In this document: piece by piece, positions 1 to 7,142 of the stretch
How positions within the stretch are numbered: position 1 is the first letter of the stretch
How the letters are laid out: every line of letters begins with the position of its first letter
NCBI GenBank assembly: GCA_035289745.1
Contig: DATDWF010000018.1
Coordinates: 1 to 11,767, forward strand
Direction of reading: 5' to 3'
Source: JAUYQE01 sp035289745
GTDB lineage: Archaea > Nanobdellota > Nanobdellia > Woesearchaeales > GW2011-AR9
Length of the DNA stretch: 11,767 bases
Made by a program: the position numbers and the translations under genes
Notes under the pieces: generated by a model
Seen by the model: the letters and a program-made list of their open reading frames with translations, nothing else
Told to the model about the DNA's origin: nothing
The model's database searches: none

Positions 1-459
1 TGGAGCGTTTCCTGGCCCTCCGATAACGCCGGATTCGTACGGCGATTTTCCAGCCAGGAGATTCTTGAATCCATCAATAGTCGTCTGGCCGAAGCCGCCG
101 AAAACCGTTCCATCGGGCTGCAGGCGTTTGGTGTATTCTGCGGCCTGCCGTTTAGCAATGTCTTCGAGATTGAAGCCGCGGCAAGCGATCAATGATTCTG
201 CCAGAGCGACGGAAAGAGTAGTATCATCGGTATATTCTCCTCTCTTGAAATCTCTTGTCCAGTAGCGCAGCTTGCCAAACTCATCCTGCTGCACGAGATT
301 GCCGTTCTCGTCTTTTACGAGCACGGGCGCCAGGAAATCGGTGATTCTGCCGGCGTATTTTTGTATCTGCTCTTTCTTCCAGCTCTCGACGGGCATGCCC
401 AGCGCATCGCCGATGGCGCAGCCGAGCAACGTTGATTGGTAATGGTCTTTAAAGCTCAT
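1..459 (-). CDS. ADP-ribosylglycohydrolase (DraG-like), C-terminus cut by window edge
   Basis: The first 153 residues of an ADP-ribosylglycohydrolase family protein (PF03747) run off the left edge without a stop codon. The family removes ADP-ribose from proteins or small molecules using a dinuclear metal site. Visible hallmarks are GCAIGDALGMPVE (residues 13-25), the metal-binding TDDT motif (77-80), FGGFGQTT (120-127) and GGPGNAP at the break, which resembles the family's glycine-rich GNG stretch. Family members are usually about 300 residues, so roughly half is missing. The ATG overlaps the stop codon of the upstream DUF1152 gene as ATGA, so the two are probably translationally coupled. As the visible end of an NAD operon, it may free ADP-ribose for the Nudix protein; that is inference. 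The family also contains hydrolases of other substrates, so the exact target is open. Confidence 0.9.
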   Translation of the reverse strand, partial: MSFKDHYQSTLLGCAIGDALGMPVESWKKEQIQKYAGRITDFLAPVLVKDENGNLVQQDEFGKLRYWTRDFKRGEYTDDTTLSVALAESLIACRGFNLEDIAKRQAAEYTKRLQPDGTVFGGFGQTTIDGFKNLLAGKSPYESGVIGGPGNAP

Positions 460-1673
460 GGTTCACCTCTTTCTCCGTCAAGAATGATTTCGACTTCTCT
501 GGCAACCCGCCGCGCTTTTTCTTTTTCTCCTAAAACTACAAAATCATCGACGGCAAAGCCGGAGATATTCTTTGGCGCATCTTTTTTCCACACCAAAGCG
601 ACGTGGGCATGTTCCGGAAGGTTTTCCAGGCCGTACGCAATTGCTTCCTTTCTTTCGGCGTCCGGCAGCTGCGGGCAGAGCAGGCCCAGCCAGACGCAAA
701 CATCGTCTACCCGGGCGTATAACCCGTCCATTTCTGATTTTGTGTCGACCGTTTTTTTCGTGCGAAGATACAGCTCCAGCGGCGTTCGGTAAGAGAATGC
801 TAATTCCCGTCGTGCGGCCAAAGCCGGAACGTCAAATAAGAAGCCTTTGCCAAAATAGGGTGCTTCTAAAGTGACTTCGTACGAAAAGAACCACTTACGG
901 TCTAAAACCTGTACCCGCGCCCGATAGGTAGTATGGATATCCTCTTTTGCCAATAACGTTTGCAGGGTCATTTCTGCGGTATGGCCATGACGGAGGTGTT
1001 TAATGGTGTCGTAGACTCTCAAGAACTGCTGGACGGCGGCATCTTCTAAAGAGAGTTCTGTCGTCGAAAGGAGGACATGCTGTTCCGATAATTCCTGTAA
1101 GATCTCCCGGCACCCGGCGGGCCGCAATTCTCCGTCCGTCTGCAGGCCAAATTCAAATAAAACAGAGGGAACATCGGCCTGGCTGGCCACGTACAACGTG
1201 CTGAAGTCCATCAGCGGAGAAAGGATGGTGGGATCTTTCTTTCCTCGTGCTAAGATGTCCCCACCCACATCAACCAAGACTAATCCATCATATCCTTCGT
1301 TTTTACAGAGTTCAGACAGGCTTTCAACCAGCGGCTCGGTTCCGCAGCGGAAACTGAGATTATATACAGAAGTAGGAAGGTGCTCCTGCTGGAGGGCTTC
1401 CGGAAGATGTGCATCAATAAACGCATCAAGGGACGAGAAAGGCACGGGATTGAGAGAAGGCCGATAGCGATTGGTATCTTTGGTGACTCTGTTTATCGGC
1501 TGTTCTTCTTTTCCCGCATACCGATGCCAGGCTCCCGGGCTACACACGCCGGCAAGATCAGCAGGTATGCTTTGCTCACGGAGATGGGCCACAACGAGAG
1601 TAGCACTGACAATATCATTCCCGCCGCCGGTTCCTATGATGAGCGGCTTTTGGTAAGGGATAGTGAGGTTCAT
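456..1673 (-). CDS. DUF1152 family protein of unknown function
   Basis: This 405-residue protein resembles DUF1152 (PF06626), a largely archaeal family with no assigned function. The N-terminus carries a glycine-rich loop after a hydrophobic strand (IIGTGGGND, residues 12-20), as in nucleotide-binding Rossmann-like folds. A second conserved block reads LVDVGGDILARG (133-144) and is followed by SPLMDF (152-157). Residues from about 230 onward form a less recognisable C-terminal region. No signal peptide or membrane segment is seen, so it should be cytosolic. It starts 20 bases after nadA with a GGAGAGGT ribosome site, and its stop overlaps the start of the ADP-ribosylglycohydrolase gene (ATGA). 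The position suggests a role in NAD or ADP-ribose metabolism, which is inference only. The family call rests on remembered motifs, not on a search. Confidence 0.75.
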   Translation of the reverse strand: MNLTIPYQKPLIIGTGGGNDIVSATLVVAHLREQSIPADLAGVCSPGAWHRYAGKEEQPINRVTKDTNRYRPSLNPVPFSSLDAFIDAHLPEALQQEHLPTSVYNLSFRCGTEPLVESLSELCKNEGYDGLVLVDVGGDILARGKKDPTILSPLMDFSTLYVASQADVPSVLFEFGLQTDGELRPAGCREILQELSEQHVLLSTTELSLEDAAVQQFLRVYDTIKHLRHGHTAEMTLQTLLAKEDIHTTYRARVQVLDRKWFFSYEVTLEAPYFGKGFLFDVPALAARRELAFSYRTPLELYLRTKKTVDTKSEMDGLYARVDDVCVWLGLLCPQLPDAERKEAIAYGLENLPEHAHVALVWKKDAPKNISGFAVDDFVVLGEKEKARRVAREVEIILDGERGEP

Positions 1674-1693
1674 ATTTTTTCATACCTCTCCGT

Positions 1694-2752
1694 TCATTTT
1701 ATCTGCAGCATCCTTGCAATCGGCTTTAAAGCTCTTATTCGTATCTCTTCCGGCACCAACACTTCCGGCTGCTCCGCTTCTAAGCATTGAACAATCTTAT
1801 CAAGCGTAATCTTCGCCATGTGCTGGCAGGCGATGGCGCACGTCCTGACAAAATCTATCTGCGGGAATTCGTTCTGCAAGTTCGCCGCCATTTCGCACTC
1901 CGTGCCGAGATAGACACGCTGCAGCGACGGATGCTCCCGTACATAGCGTATCATATGCGACGTGCTGCCACAAAAATCGGCTTCTTTCCGGACTTCCGGC
2001 AGGCATTCCCAATGCACCAGCACGGCAGTTTCCGGATTCGTTTCTCCCGGCTGATGCTTGGGCAGCTGGTACTGTACGCGAATGTTCTGCACCATCTCTA
2101 AAGAAATTTTCTCATGTACTTCGCACGACCCATGCTGAGCATCATATTTTCCAGGGTAGATCAATTCCAGCGCACTGCCGGCTTCCCGCAATTCGTCCTG
2201 CAGGTTTTCTCCCATCAGCGAATCGGGAAGGAAAATGACTCTTTCTGTCCCAAACTCTTTTGCCGCGTGCTGCACCACCTGCAATCCATTCGATGACGTG
2301 CAGCAATAATCAGCTTCTGCTTTCGCATCCGCATAGGAGTTGATATAAATGACAATGGGCAATCCTGGAAACTGCTCTTTATATGCCCGCACCTCTGCGC
2401 CGCGAAAAGGATCAGCCAGACTGCAGCCCGCCTGCATATCGGCAATGAGCACTTTCTTCTCCGAATTGAGAATCTTAGCCGTTTCGGCCATGAAGCGTAC
2501 CCCGTCGAAGAGGATGATCGGCTTGTCTGATTTCGCGGCATATTGCGCCAACTGCAAAGAATCGCCGCGCTCGCCTTCGCCGGACAGATTATAGACGAGC
2601 GGCGCCATGTAATTATGGCCGAGAACCAGCACGTTTTTCTGCTCTTTCAGCAGCAGGATGCGTTCAATTTTTTCGCGCTGTGCCAGAAAGTCGAGGTACT
2701 GGTCGCCGCTGCTTTTCAGAAAGGTTTGTTGGATAATGGTCAAGTCATGCAT
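1694..2752 (-). CDS. nadA: Quinolinate synthase NadA
   Basis: NadA condenses iminoaspartate with dihydroxyacetone phosphate to make quinolinate, the ring-forming step of de novo NAD synthesis, using a [4Fe-4S] cluster. Family blocks are all present: GHNYMAPLVY (45-54), GDSLQLA (63-69), GVRFMAETAKIL (84-95), AGCSLAD (108-114), INSYADAKAEAD (137-148), CTSSN (151-155), HGSCEVHE (207-214), GSTS (262-265) and TECEM (284-288). Cluster ligands are most likely Cys110, Cys210 and Cys309, the last because of its CxxM spacing. The 352-residue length suits the family. The ATG lies 2 bases after the nadM stop and is preceded by GAGG at a 7-base spacing. NadB or aspartate dehydrogenase and NadC, which normally accompany it, are not in the window. 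Confidence 0.95.
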   Translation of the reverse strand: MHDLTIIQQTFLKSSGDQYLDFLAQREKIERILLLKEQKNVLVLGHNYMAPLVYNLSGEGERGDSLQLAQYAAKSDKPIILFDGVRFMAETAKILNSEKKVLIADMQAGCSLADPFRGAEVRAYKEQFPGLPIVIYINSYADAKAEADYCCTSSNGLQVVQHAAKEFGTERVIFLPDSLMGENLQDELREAGSALELIYPGKYDAQHGSCEVHEKISLEMVQNIRVQYQLPKHQPGETNPETAVLVHWECLPEVRKEADFCGSTSHMIRYVREHPSLQRVYLGTECEMAANLQNEFPQIDFVRTCAIACQHMAKITLDKIVQCLEAEQPEVLVPEEIRIRALKPIARMLQIK

Positions 2753-2754
2753 GC

Positions 2755-3393
2755 TTATTCCTCTTTTATATGGCGATATTCTTCCTCAGGCGTTTCGGAA
2801 TGCCGGCCATCATTCTCTTTGGCAAGCCGCAACGTTTCCGCACCAAACTCCCGGCAGAAACGCTCCACCAGCCCCTTCTTCAGGAGATAATCACGGACTT
2901 GGTCTGGCACGAGCGATTGCCAGTCCTCTCCCCGGGCCATTTTTATGCGCACTTCCGTGGCACGCAGCCGGAACTGCTCTTCAGGCAGCAGCAGCCAGGC
3001 GGGACGAATGATTTGATAGTCTTCCTGCAACAAATCGCGCGCGTACGGATTTCCCGTCACAAAGTAGTCCAAACCTCCAAAGAGCTGCAAGACGGTCTCG
3101 CGCCATTTTTGCCCATTGCTGTATTCAGGGATGTGCCCAAAATCCGGCACGTGAACAATGGTATAATTATCGTATCTTAGGGAGAGATACGCCCGCACCA
3201 AGGCTTCTGATTCTTCAGCAGTAAAAGGATTTCGCACCGTGTACTTGTTGCTGCTGCCGATGCCGATAGTTACCGCATCCGCTTGGGAACACACTTTCTC
3301 CAGCATCATCGCCCCCCCATTATGCAGCGGCTTGAACCGCGCAATGAGGCCGATTCTTCCGTGCAGTGTCTCGGGTATTTCCTGCTCTGCCAT
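2755..3393 (-). CDS. nadM: Archaeal-type nicotinamide-nucleotide adenylyltransferase NadM
   Basis: NadM transfers AMP from ATP to NMN or nicotinate mononucleotide, giving NAD or its deamido form. The fold is recognisable from GLIARFKPLHNGG (15-27), GIGSSNKYTVRNPFTAEE (44-61), TGNPYARDLL (113-122) and the nucleotide-binding RATEVR (144-149), followed by MARGEDWQSLVP (152-163). The usual HxGH signature reads HNGG (24-27): the first histidine is kept and the second is glycine. At 212 residues it is longer than typical archaeal NadM (about 170-180), with a short N-terminal extension and an acidic tail after about residue 180. Its ATG shares one base with the Nudix stop (TGATG). In this operon it would serve both the salvage route and de novo synthesis. 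It could have altered activity because of the motif change. Confidence 0.88.
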   Translation of the reverse strand: MAEQEIPETLHGRIGLIARFKPLHNGGAMMLEKVCSQADAVTIGIGSSNKYTVRNPFTAEESEALVRAYLSLRYDNYTIVHVPDFGHIPEYSNGQKWRETVLQLFGGLDYFVTGNPYARDLLQEDYQIIRPAWLLLPEEQFRLRATEVRIKMARGEDWQSLVPDQVRDYLLKKGLVERFCREFGAETLRLAKENDGRHSETPEEEYRHIKEE

Positions 3394-3845
3394 CAGATAT
3401 ACCCCCGATGATGCAGGTATTCTGTCAAAATTTTTTCATGGTCAAAGACGAAGAGGCTTTTGAATCGCATCTCTATGATCTCCTGTGGGGTGTACAGCCG
3501 AACGGTTTTGGCATCATCGCCCGCTTTCGGTTCTCCGTAACCTTTGGCGATGAACACCACGCCAATGACATGGCCGCGAGGATCTCTTTCTGGATCAGAA
3601 AGCACCCGAAAGGGATTTTCCGGATGATCGATGATAACCTCTAAATTTGTTTCTTCTTTCGCTTCTTTGCGGGCATTTGCTGCGAGTGTTAGGCCGATCT
3701 CCTGAAATCCGCCCGGAAGCGCAATGCCTAACGGCGGATTCTTGCGCTCGATGAGCGGGATGTAGATGTTACCTTCTTTTCGATATTCGATGATAATGTC
3801 CGTCGCTATTTTCGGGCAGGGATAGTCTGCAACATTCAGCGGCAT
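3393..3845 (-). CDS. Nudix hydrolase, ADP-ribose pyrophosphatase-like
   Basis: A stand-alone 150-residue Nudix domain. The box occupies residues 46-68 and keeps the metal-binding core EAKEE (61-65). Three consensus positions differ: Leu52 for the first Glu, Lys60 for Arg, and Asn67 for Gly. Downstream SDPERDPRGHVIG (83-95) is typical of ADP-ribose pyrophosphatases and the related NrtR sensors. There is no C-terminal winged helix, so it is not a full NrtR repressor. The likely reaction is ADP-ribose to AMP plus ribose 5-phosphate, which would recycle ADP-ribose released elsewhere in the operon; the substrate is inferred. The start overlaps the end of nadE by 10 bases and has GAGGTGA at a 5-base spacing. 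The altered box could mean reduced catalysis or ligand sensing. Confidence 0.85.
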   Translation of the reverse strand: MPLNVADYPCPKIATDIIIEYRKEGNIYIPLIERKNPPLGIALPGGFQEIGLTLAANARKEAKEETNLEVIIDHPENPFRVLSDPERDPRGHVIGVVFIAKGYGEPKAGDDAKTVRLYTPQEIIEMRFKSLFVFDHEKILTEYLHHRGYI

Positions 3846-5842
3846 ACACTCACCTCTTCTGGCTGATACGCCGGCTTATAGGACGATAACGCCAGCACTT
3901 CTGCTTTCAATCGTGCATATGCCCCTGTCGGCTGCCAGGGCAGCAGGCTTTCCCGGATGTCGTAGCCGTATGCCGATTTGCTGGTGATGATGATGGGTGG
4001 CGCTTGCACACGCTTGAATACGCTCTGCTGGATCAAAGGAACAAACCACTCCATATCTTCGATAAAAGCTTGGGGTGCATCAACGTTCCAGCGGCGCATA
4101 ATCTGCTGGCCCCACCAGGGCGATTTCTGCAGCGCTTCCGCAACGTGCTGGTGCAGCGTTCCCTCTTTAAACCATCGCAGGAAATCTTCCGGCGTTTTCT
4201 TGCGATAGTCGGTCATCATGGCCAGCAGCGCATCATGATAGCCAAATTTCATGGGATCGACCTGCTCTTCTTCCAGCTCGGCAGACGGCGGGATCTGGCC
4301 TTTGGTAAAGCGGAATAGCTCGTCAGGAATAACAGCAGCAGGAATGACTTCCCGCTTGAAGACCTCAGCATTCAGATAGCGCGCCAGATCAAAAATCTCC
4401 GTCTTGAGCAAGTCGGCAAGAGGAGCAACTGCACCATTTACATCACCGTATAACGTGGCATAGCCGAGAGCCGTTTCCAATTTATTGCCGTTGTTGGTAA
4501 ACAGTGCACCATACTGCGCCACGATGTTGGACAGCAGATTCGCCCCCCGGATCTTGGCTGCGATATTGCCTTTCTGCAAAGCGTTGAGCGGATGCGGCTC
4601 ACCGTCGGGAGTATAGCGTTCCAGCAATTGTTCGTTGGCGGTTGCCAGCTCTTCGATAGGAATTTCCAGATAGGCAATGCCGAGCTGCTCCGCAACGGAA
4701 CGGGCCGCATCTTTCGTTTTATCCGAGTTAAATCTCGTGGGCATGTTCACGCCCAGCACTTTATCTCTCCCGAAGGCCAGCGTCAGTATGGCTGCGACGA
4801 CGGAACTATCCACGCCGCCGCTCAGGCCGATGACAAATCTCTGATGCTCTTCCCGGCCGCGGATATGTTTCAGATGGCGCAATCCTTCGATTATGGCCTC
4901 TAACTTCTGGGCGATGTACGGCTTTTCTGTGCGGGAAATAGCCTGGCCGTCGGCATCTTTCGTATCCATGACCAGCAGCTCTTCCTGATAGGGCTTTTCG
5001 GCCAGGAATATCGGCTGGCCCTGGCGATTGTAAACGGTTGAGCCGCCATCAAAAGTAATAATATTTTTTCCATCGTTCTGCGCGCCGGTGCAATTGACAT
5101 AAAAGAAAGGAACGAAAGCATCGCCCGATTCTTGCTTCAGGAATTTCAGGCGGTTATCGCGGGCATGATGCTTGCCAAACGTCCAGGGCGAAGCCGAAAT
5201 ATTGATGATGTACTGCGCCCCGTTTTCAATCAGCATCTTCGTGATATTCTGGGCCCGGCCCTTGCGGCGGTAATCCTCGCACCACAAGTCTTCACACACG
5301 GCAAAGCCCACGGAAACCGGTTCACCATTTACGTCTATAAGATACGGCTGCAGCAGCTCTTCCAACGATACGTTGAAATCTTTAGCTACATCTTCGAGAG
5401 AAAAGAAATAACGCTCATCGTCGAAAAAACGATAGTTCGGCAGGAGTGTTTTGGACTGTACTCCGAGGGGCAAGATGCCGGCGTCTTTCGCGCGCGGGAT
5501 CGGTTTCCCATTTTGGAAGAGGCGCACTGCATTGTATTTCCGGCTTCTTCCATCTTTGTTCGGATGGAACCCTTCCTGCCCTTGGTGCACAAAGAGATTT
5601 CCATAGGCAAGAGCAATCCCCTCACTAGCTTTGCGGAGAATGTCATCATATTCCATTAGGTCTGCACAGAAACGGTCTTCCAGGAATTTATCGCCGACCA
5701 GATAGCCGCTGAGGCACAGCTCCGGAAAGGCGAGCAGGTGCACACCGGCAGCTTTCGCTTCCCCGATCATGCGTAGCAGGGTTTTGATATTTTTCCGCGG
5801 CTGCCCCGGTACCACTTCCATCTGCGCCAGGGCGATTTTCAT
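3836..5842 (-). CDS. nadE: Glutamine-dependent NAD+ synthetase NadE
   Basis: NadE amidates nicotinic acid adenine dinucleotide to NAD using ATP and nitrogen from glutamine. The N-terminal nitrilase-type glutaminase domain (about 1-300) shows the Glu-Lys-Cys triad: Glu41 in FPELCLSGY, Lys131 in SKTLLPNY and Cys183 in AVCEDLW. The C-terminal synthetase domain has the ATP-pyrophosphatase loop GLSGGVDSS (339-347), then NNGNKLE and LYGDVNGA motifs and a long C-terminal tail with FKRVQAPPI. At 668 residues it is the long form rather than the roughly 250-residue ammonia-dependent enzyme common in archaea. Its ATG overlaps the GNAT stop as ATGA, and a strong GGAGGTGA lies 12 bases upstream. No truncation or frameshift is seen. 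Confidence 0.97.
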   Translation of the reverse strand: MKIALAQMEVVPGQPRKNIKTLLRMIGEAKAAGVHLLAFPELCLSGYLVGDKFLEDRFCADLMEYDDILRKASEGIALAYGNLFVHQGQEGFHPNKDGRSRKYNAVRLFQNGKPIPRAKDAGILPLGVQSKTLLPNYRFFDDERYFFSLEDVAKDFNVSLEELLQPYLIDVNGEPVSVGFAVCEDLWCEDYRRKGRAQNITKMLIENGAQYIINISASPWTFGKHHARDNRLKFLKQESGDAFVPFFYVNCTGAQNDGKNIITFDGGSTVYNRQGQPIFLAEKPYQEELLVMDTKDADGQAISRTEKPYIAQKLEAIIEGLRHLKHIRGREEHQRFVIGLSGGVDSSVVAAILTLAFGRDKVLGVNMPTRFNSDKTKDAARSVAEQLGIAYLEIPIEELATANEQLLERYTPDGEPHPLNALQKGNIAAKIRGANLLSNIVAQYGALFTNNGNKLETALGYATLYGDVNGAVAPLADLLKTEIFDLARYLNAEVFKREVIPAAVIPDELFRFTKGQIPPSAELEEEQVDPMKFGYHDALLAMMTDYRKKTPEDFLRWFKEGTLHQHVAEALQKSPWWGQQIMRRWNVDAPQAFIEDMEWFVPLIQQSVFKRVQAPPIIITSKSAYGYDIRESLLPWQPTGAYARLKAEVLALSSYKPAYQPEEVSVCR

Positions 5843-6396
5843 GAGACGCTCTGGTCACCTCCATCTGCTTGTTCCCACGCACGGGCCCAATATTCATCTT
5901 CTAGCATAGCAATTCTGATCATGTCATGATACACGCCTCCCCGATAATACTCTTGCCGCAAGATGCCTTCAATTCTAAACCCGCACTTTTCAATGAAGAG
6001 CCGATACGCTTTTTTATTCTGTTCCAAAAAGACACCCCACACTTTATGCACATGCAGGTCATTAAACGCTTTGTCCAAAAGAGCATCGACCATCTGGTGG
6101 GCATAGCCCCGCCCCCAGTTATCTTTGTTGCCAATAATGATGCTTAAGCGACCTTGCTTATTGCGGTCATCAAGCTCATGAAGCCCCACCTGGCCAATAT
6201 ATTCTCCACCAGAGAAAGCCGAATAGACTTTGTCCGTCGAGCTGGCAATCAGGCGTTCCAGATACTGCTGTTCCTCTTCTCGGCTGACAGGCTTTCCAAA
6301 CCAGCCGAAGTTGCCGACAATTTCTGGGTCGTTTATCCACGTCATAATCTGTTCAAGGTCAGAAAGTTCCAAAAGGCGAAGAGAAACGTCGCTCAT
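5839..6396 (-). CDS. GNAT family N-acetyltransferase (RimJ/RimL type)
   Basis: A 185-residue acetyl-CoA-dependent acyltransferase of the GNAT fold. It opens with LRLLELSD, the usual first strand of RimJ/RimL-like members. Motif A with the pyrophosphate loop NWGRGYA is at 93-99, and motif B with NKKAYRLFIEKCGF at 127-140 is followed by the familiar G-x-L-R block. I chose the ATG at 6396 because GGAGG lies 8 bases upstream; an in-frame GTG at 6411 would put that ribosome site inside the gene. The ATG overlaps the pncA stop (ATGA), and the gene's own stop overlaps nadE (ATGA), so it is embedded in the NAD operon. The substrate is unknown. Possibilities include a protein N-terminus, a lysine on an NAD enzyme, or a small amine. 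Confidence 0.88.
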   Translation of the reverse strand: MSDVSLRLLELSDLEQIMTWINDPEIVGNFGWFGKPVSREEEQQYLERLIASSTDKVYSAFSGGEYIGQVGLHELDDRNKQGRLSIIIGNKDNWGRGYAHQMVDALLDKAFNDLHVHKVWGVFLEQNKKAYRLFIEKCGFRIEGILRQEYYRGGVYHDMIRIAMLEDEYWARAWEQADGGDQSVS

Positions 6397-7142
6397 GAAG
6401 AATTCCTCCACTGGTCGAGATAGCCTGCAACATCTTTCACGGTCATGAGATGGACTCCCAACTGCTGCCAGTCCTGCAGCACCTCTTCCAAAGGTAGGTT
6501 CGGCAGCTCTTTGATAGCGTCCGTAATCACGTACACTTCTATGCCTCTTTGGCGCAATCCTTTCACCGCGAAGTCGACGCAGACGTTGGTCGCAACTCCA
6601 TAAACAACGGCCCGCTGAGGCTTCAGTAGTTTTACGATGCTGTCCGTAAAGGGCGCTCCCTCCGGATCAAAAGCATCGAAGCGATCTTTGTAGATAATAA
6701 TCTCTCTGCTGGTCAGCATGTCCCATTGCTCAGAGCTCTGGTCTTGCCAGGAGATAATGCACGGGTCGTCCGGCCGTGTGGCAGGAATGTATTCAGCGCC
6801 TTTCGTCCCCTGCAGGCAATGCGGCGGAAACGTCGTTTTGAAATCAGGTTGGTCGGAGAGCTCTGGCGATGTTGCCGTATGCCAGTCTGCAGTGTTGATG
6901 ACGCGGATGTTTCTCTCGGCAGCGAGTCGCGTTAAATATTCCAAGTTTGGTTCGATCTGCTCGGCGTCTTGTACATACAATTTTCCGTCCGGCCGCATGA
7001 AATCGTACTGAGTGTCCACATTCCAAAAGATAAGGCCATTATTATCCTCATCATGGTAAAATTGTGTTAAATCATTCCCCAGCGCATCACAACAGGGTCT
7101 TTTGCCCACACTTCTTTTGCCTATACTTGTTTTATGAGTCAT
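6393..7142 (-). CDS. pncA: Nicotinamidase PncA (cysteine hydrolase)
   Basis: PncA deamidates nicotinamide to nicotinate, feeding PncB, whose gene lies directly upstream. The catalytic triad is visible as Asp43 (NVDTQYDF), Lys152 (YKDRFDAF) and Cys188 (TNVCVD), with the cis-peptide VAT just before the cysteine block. Metal ligands are Asp86 and His88 (TADWHT) and His108 (FPPHCLQGTKG). I chose the ATG at 7142 (249 residues) because GAGGTG sits 6 bases upstream; a GTG at 7151 would lie within that site. The start overlaps the end of pncB by 11 bases. Residues 1-36 precede the core strand and are an unusual extension carrying a small IGKR-SVGKR repeat. Related isochorismatase-like hydrolases share the fold, but the context supports nicotinamidase. 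Confidence 0.93.
   Translation of the reverse strand: MTHKTSIGKRSVGKRPCCDALGNDLTQFYHDEDNNGLIFWNVDTQYDFMRPDGKLYVQDAEQIEPNLEYLTRLAAERNIRVINTADWHTATSPELSDQPDFKTTFPPHCLQGTKGAEYIPATRPDDPCIISWQDQSSEQWDMLTSREIIIYKDRFDAFDPEGAPFTDSIVKLLKPQRAVVYGVATNVCVDFAVKGLRQRGIEVYVITDAIKELPNLPLEEVLQDWQQLGVHLMTVKDVAGYLDQWRNSS
6405..6409 (-). promoter_or_regulatory. Ribosome binding site that decides the GNAT start
   Basis: GGAGG lies 8 bases before the ATG at 6396. It rules against the in-frame GTG at 6411, which would place the site within the coding sequence. Confidence 0.75.

Noticed and set aside
3305..3325. Frameshift or sequencing error in the NadM HNGG region because of a run of seven C
   Set aside because: The frame is intact before and after the run and all other motifs are in frame, so a length error is unlikely.
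7098..7127. CRISPR-like or other repeat array
   Set aside because: Only two adjacent 15-base units inside the pncA reading frame, with no spacers and no further copies.
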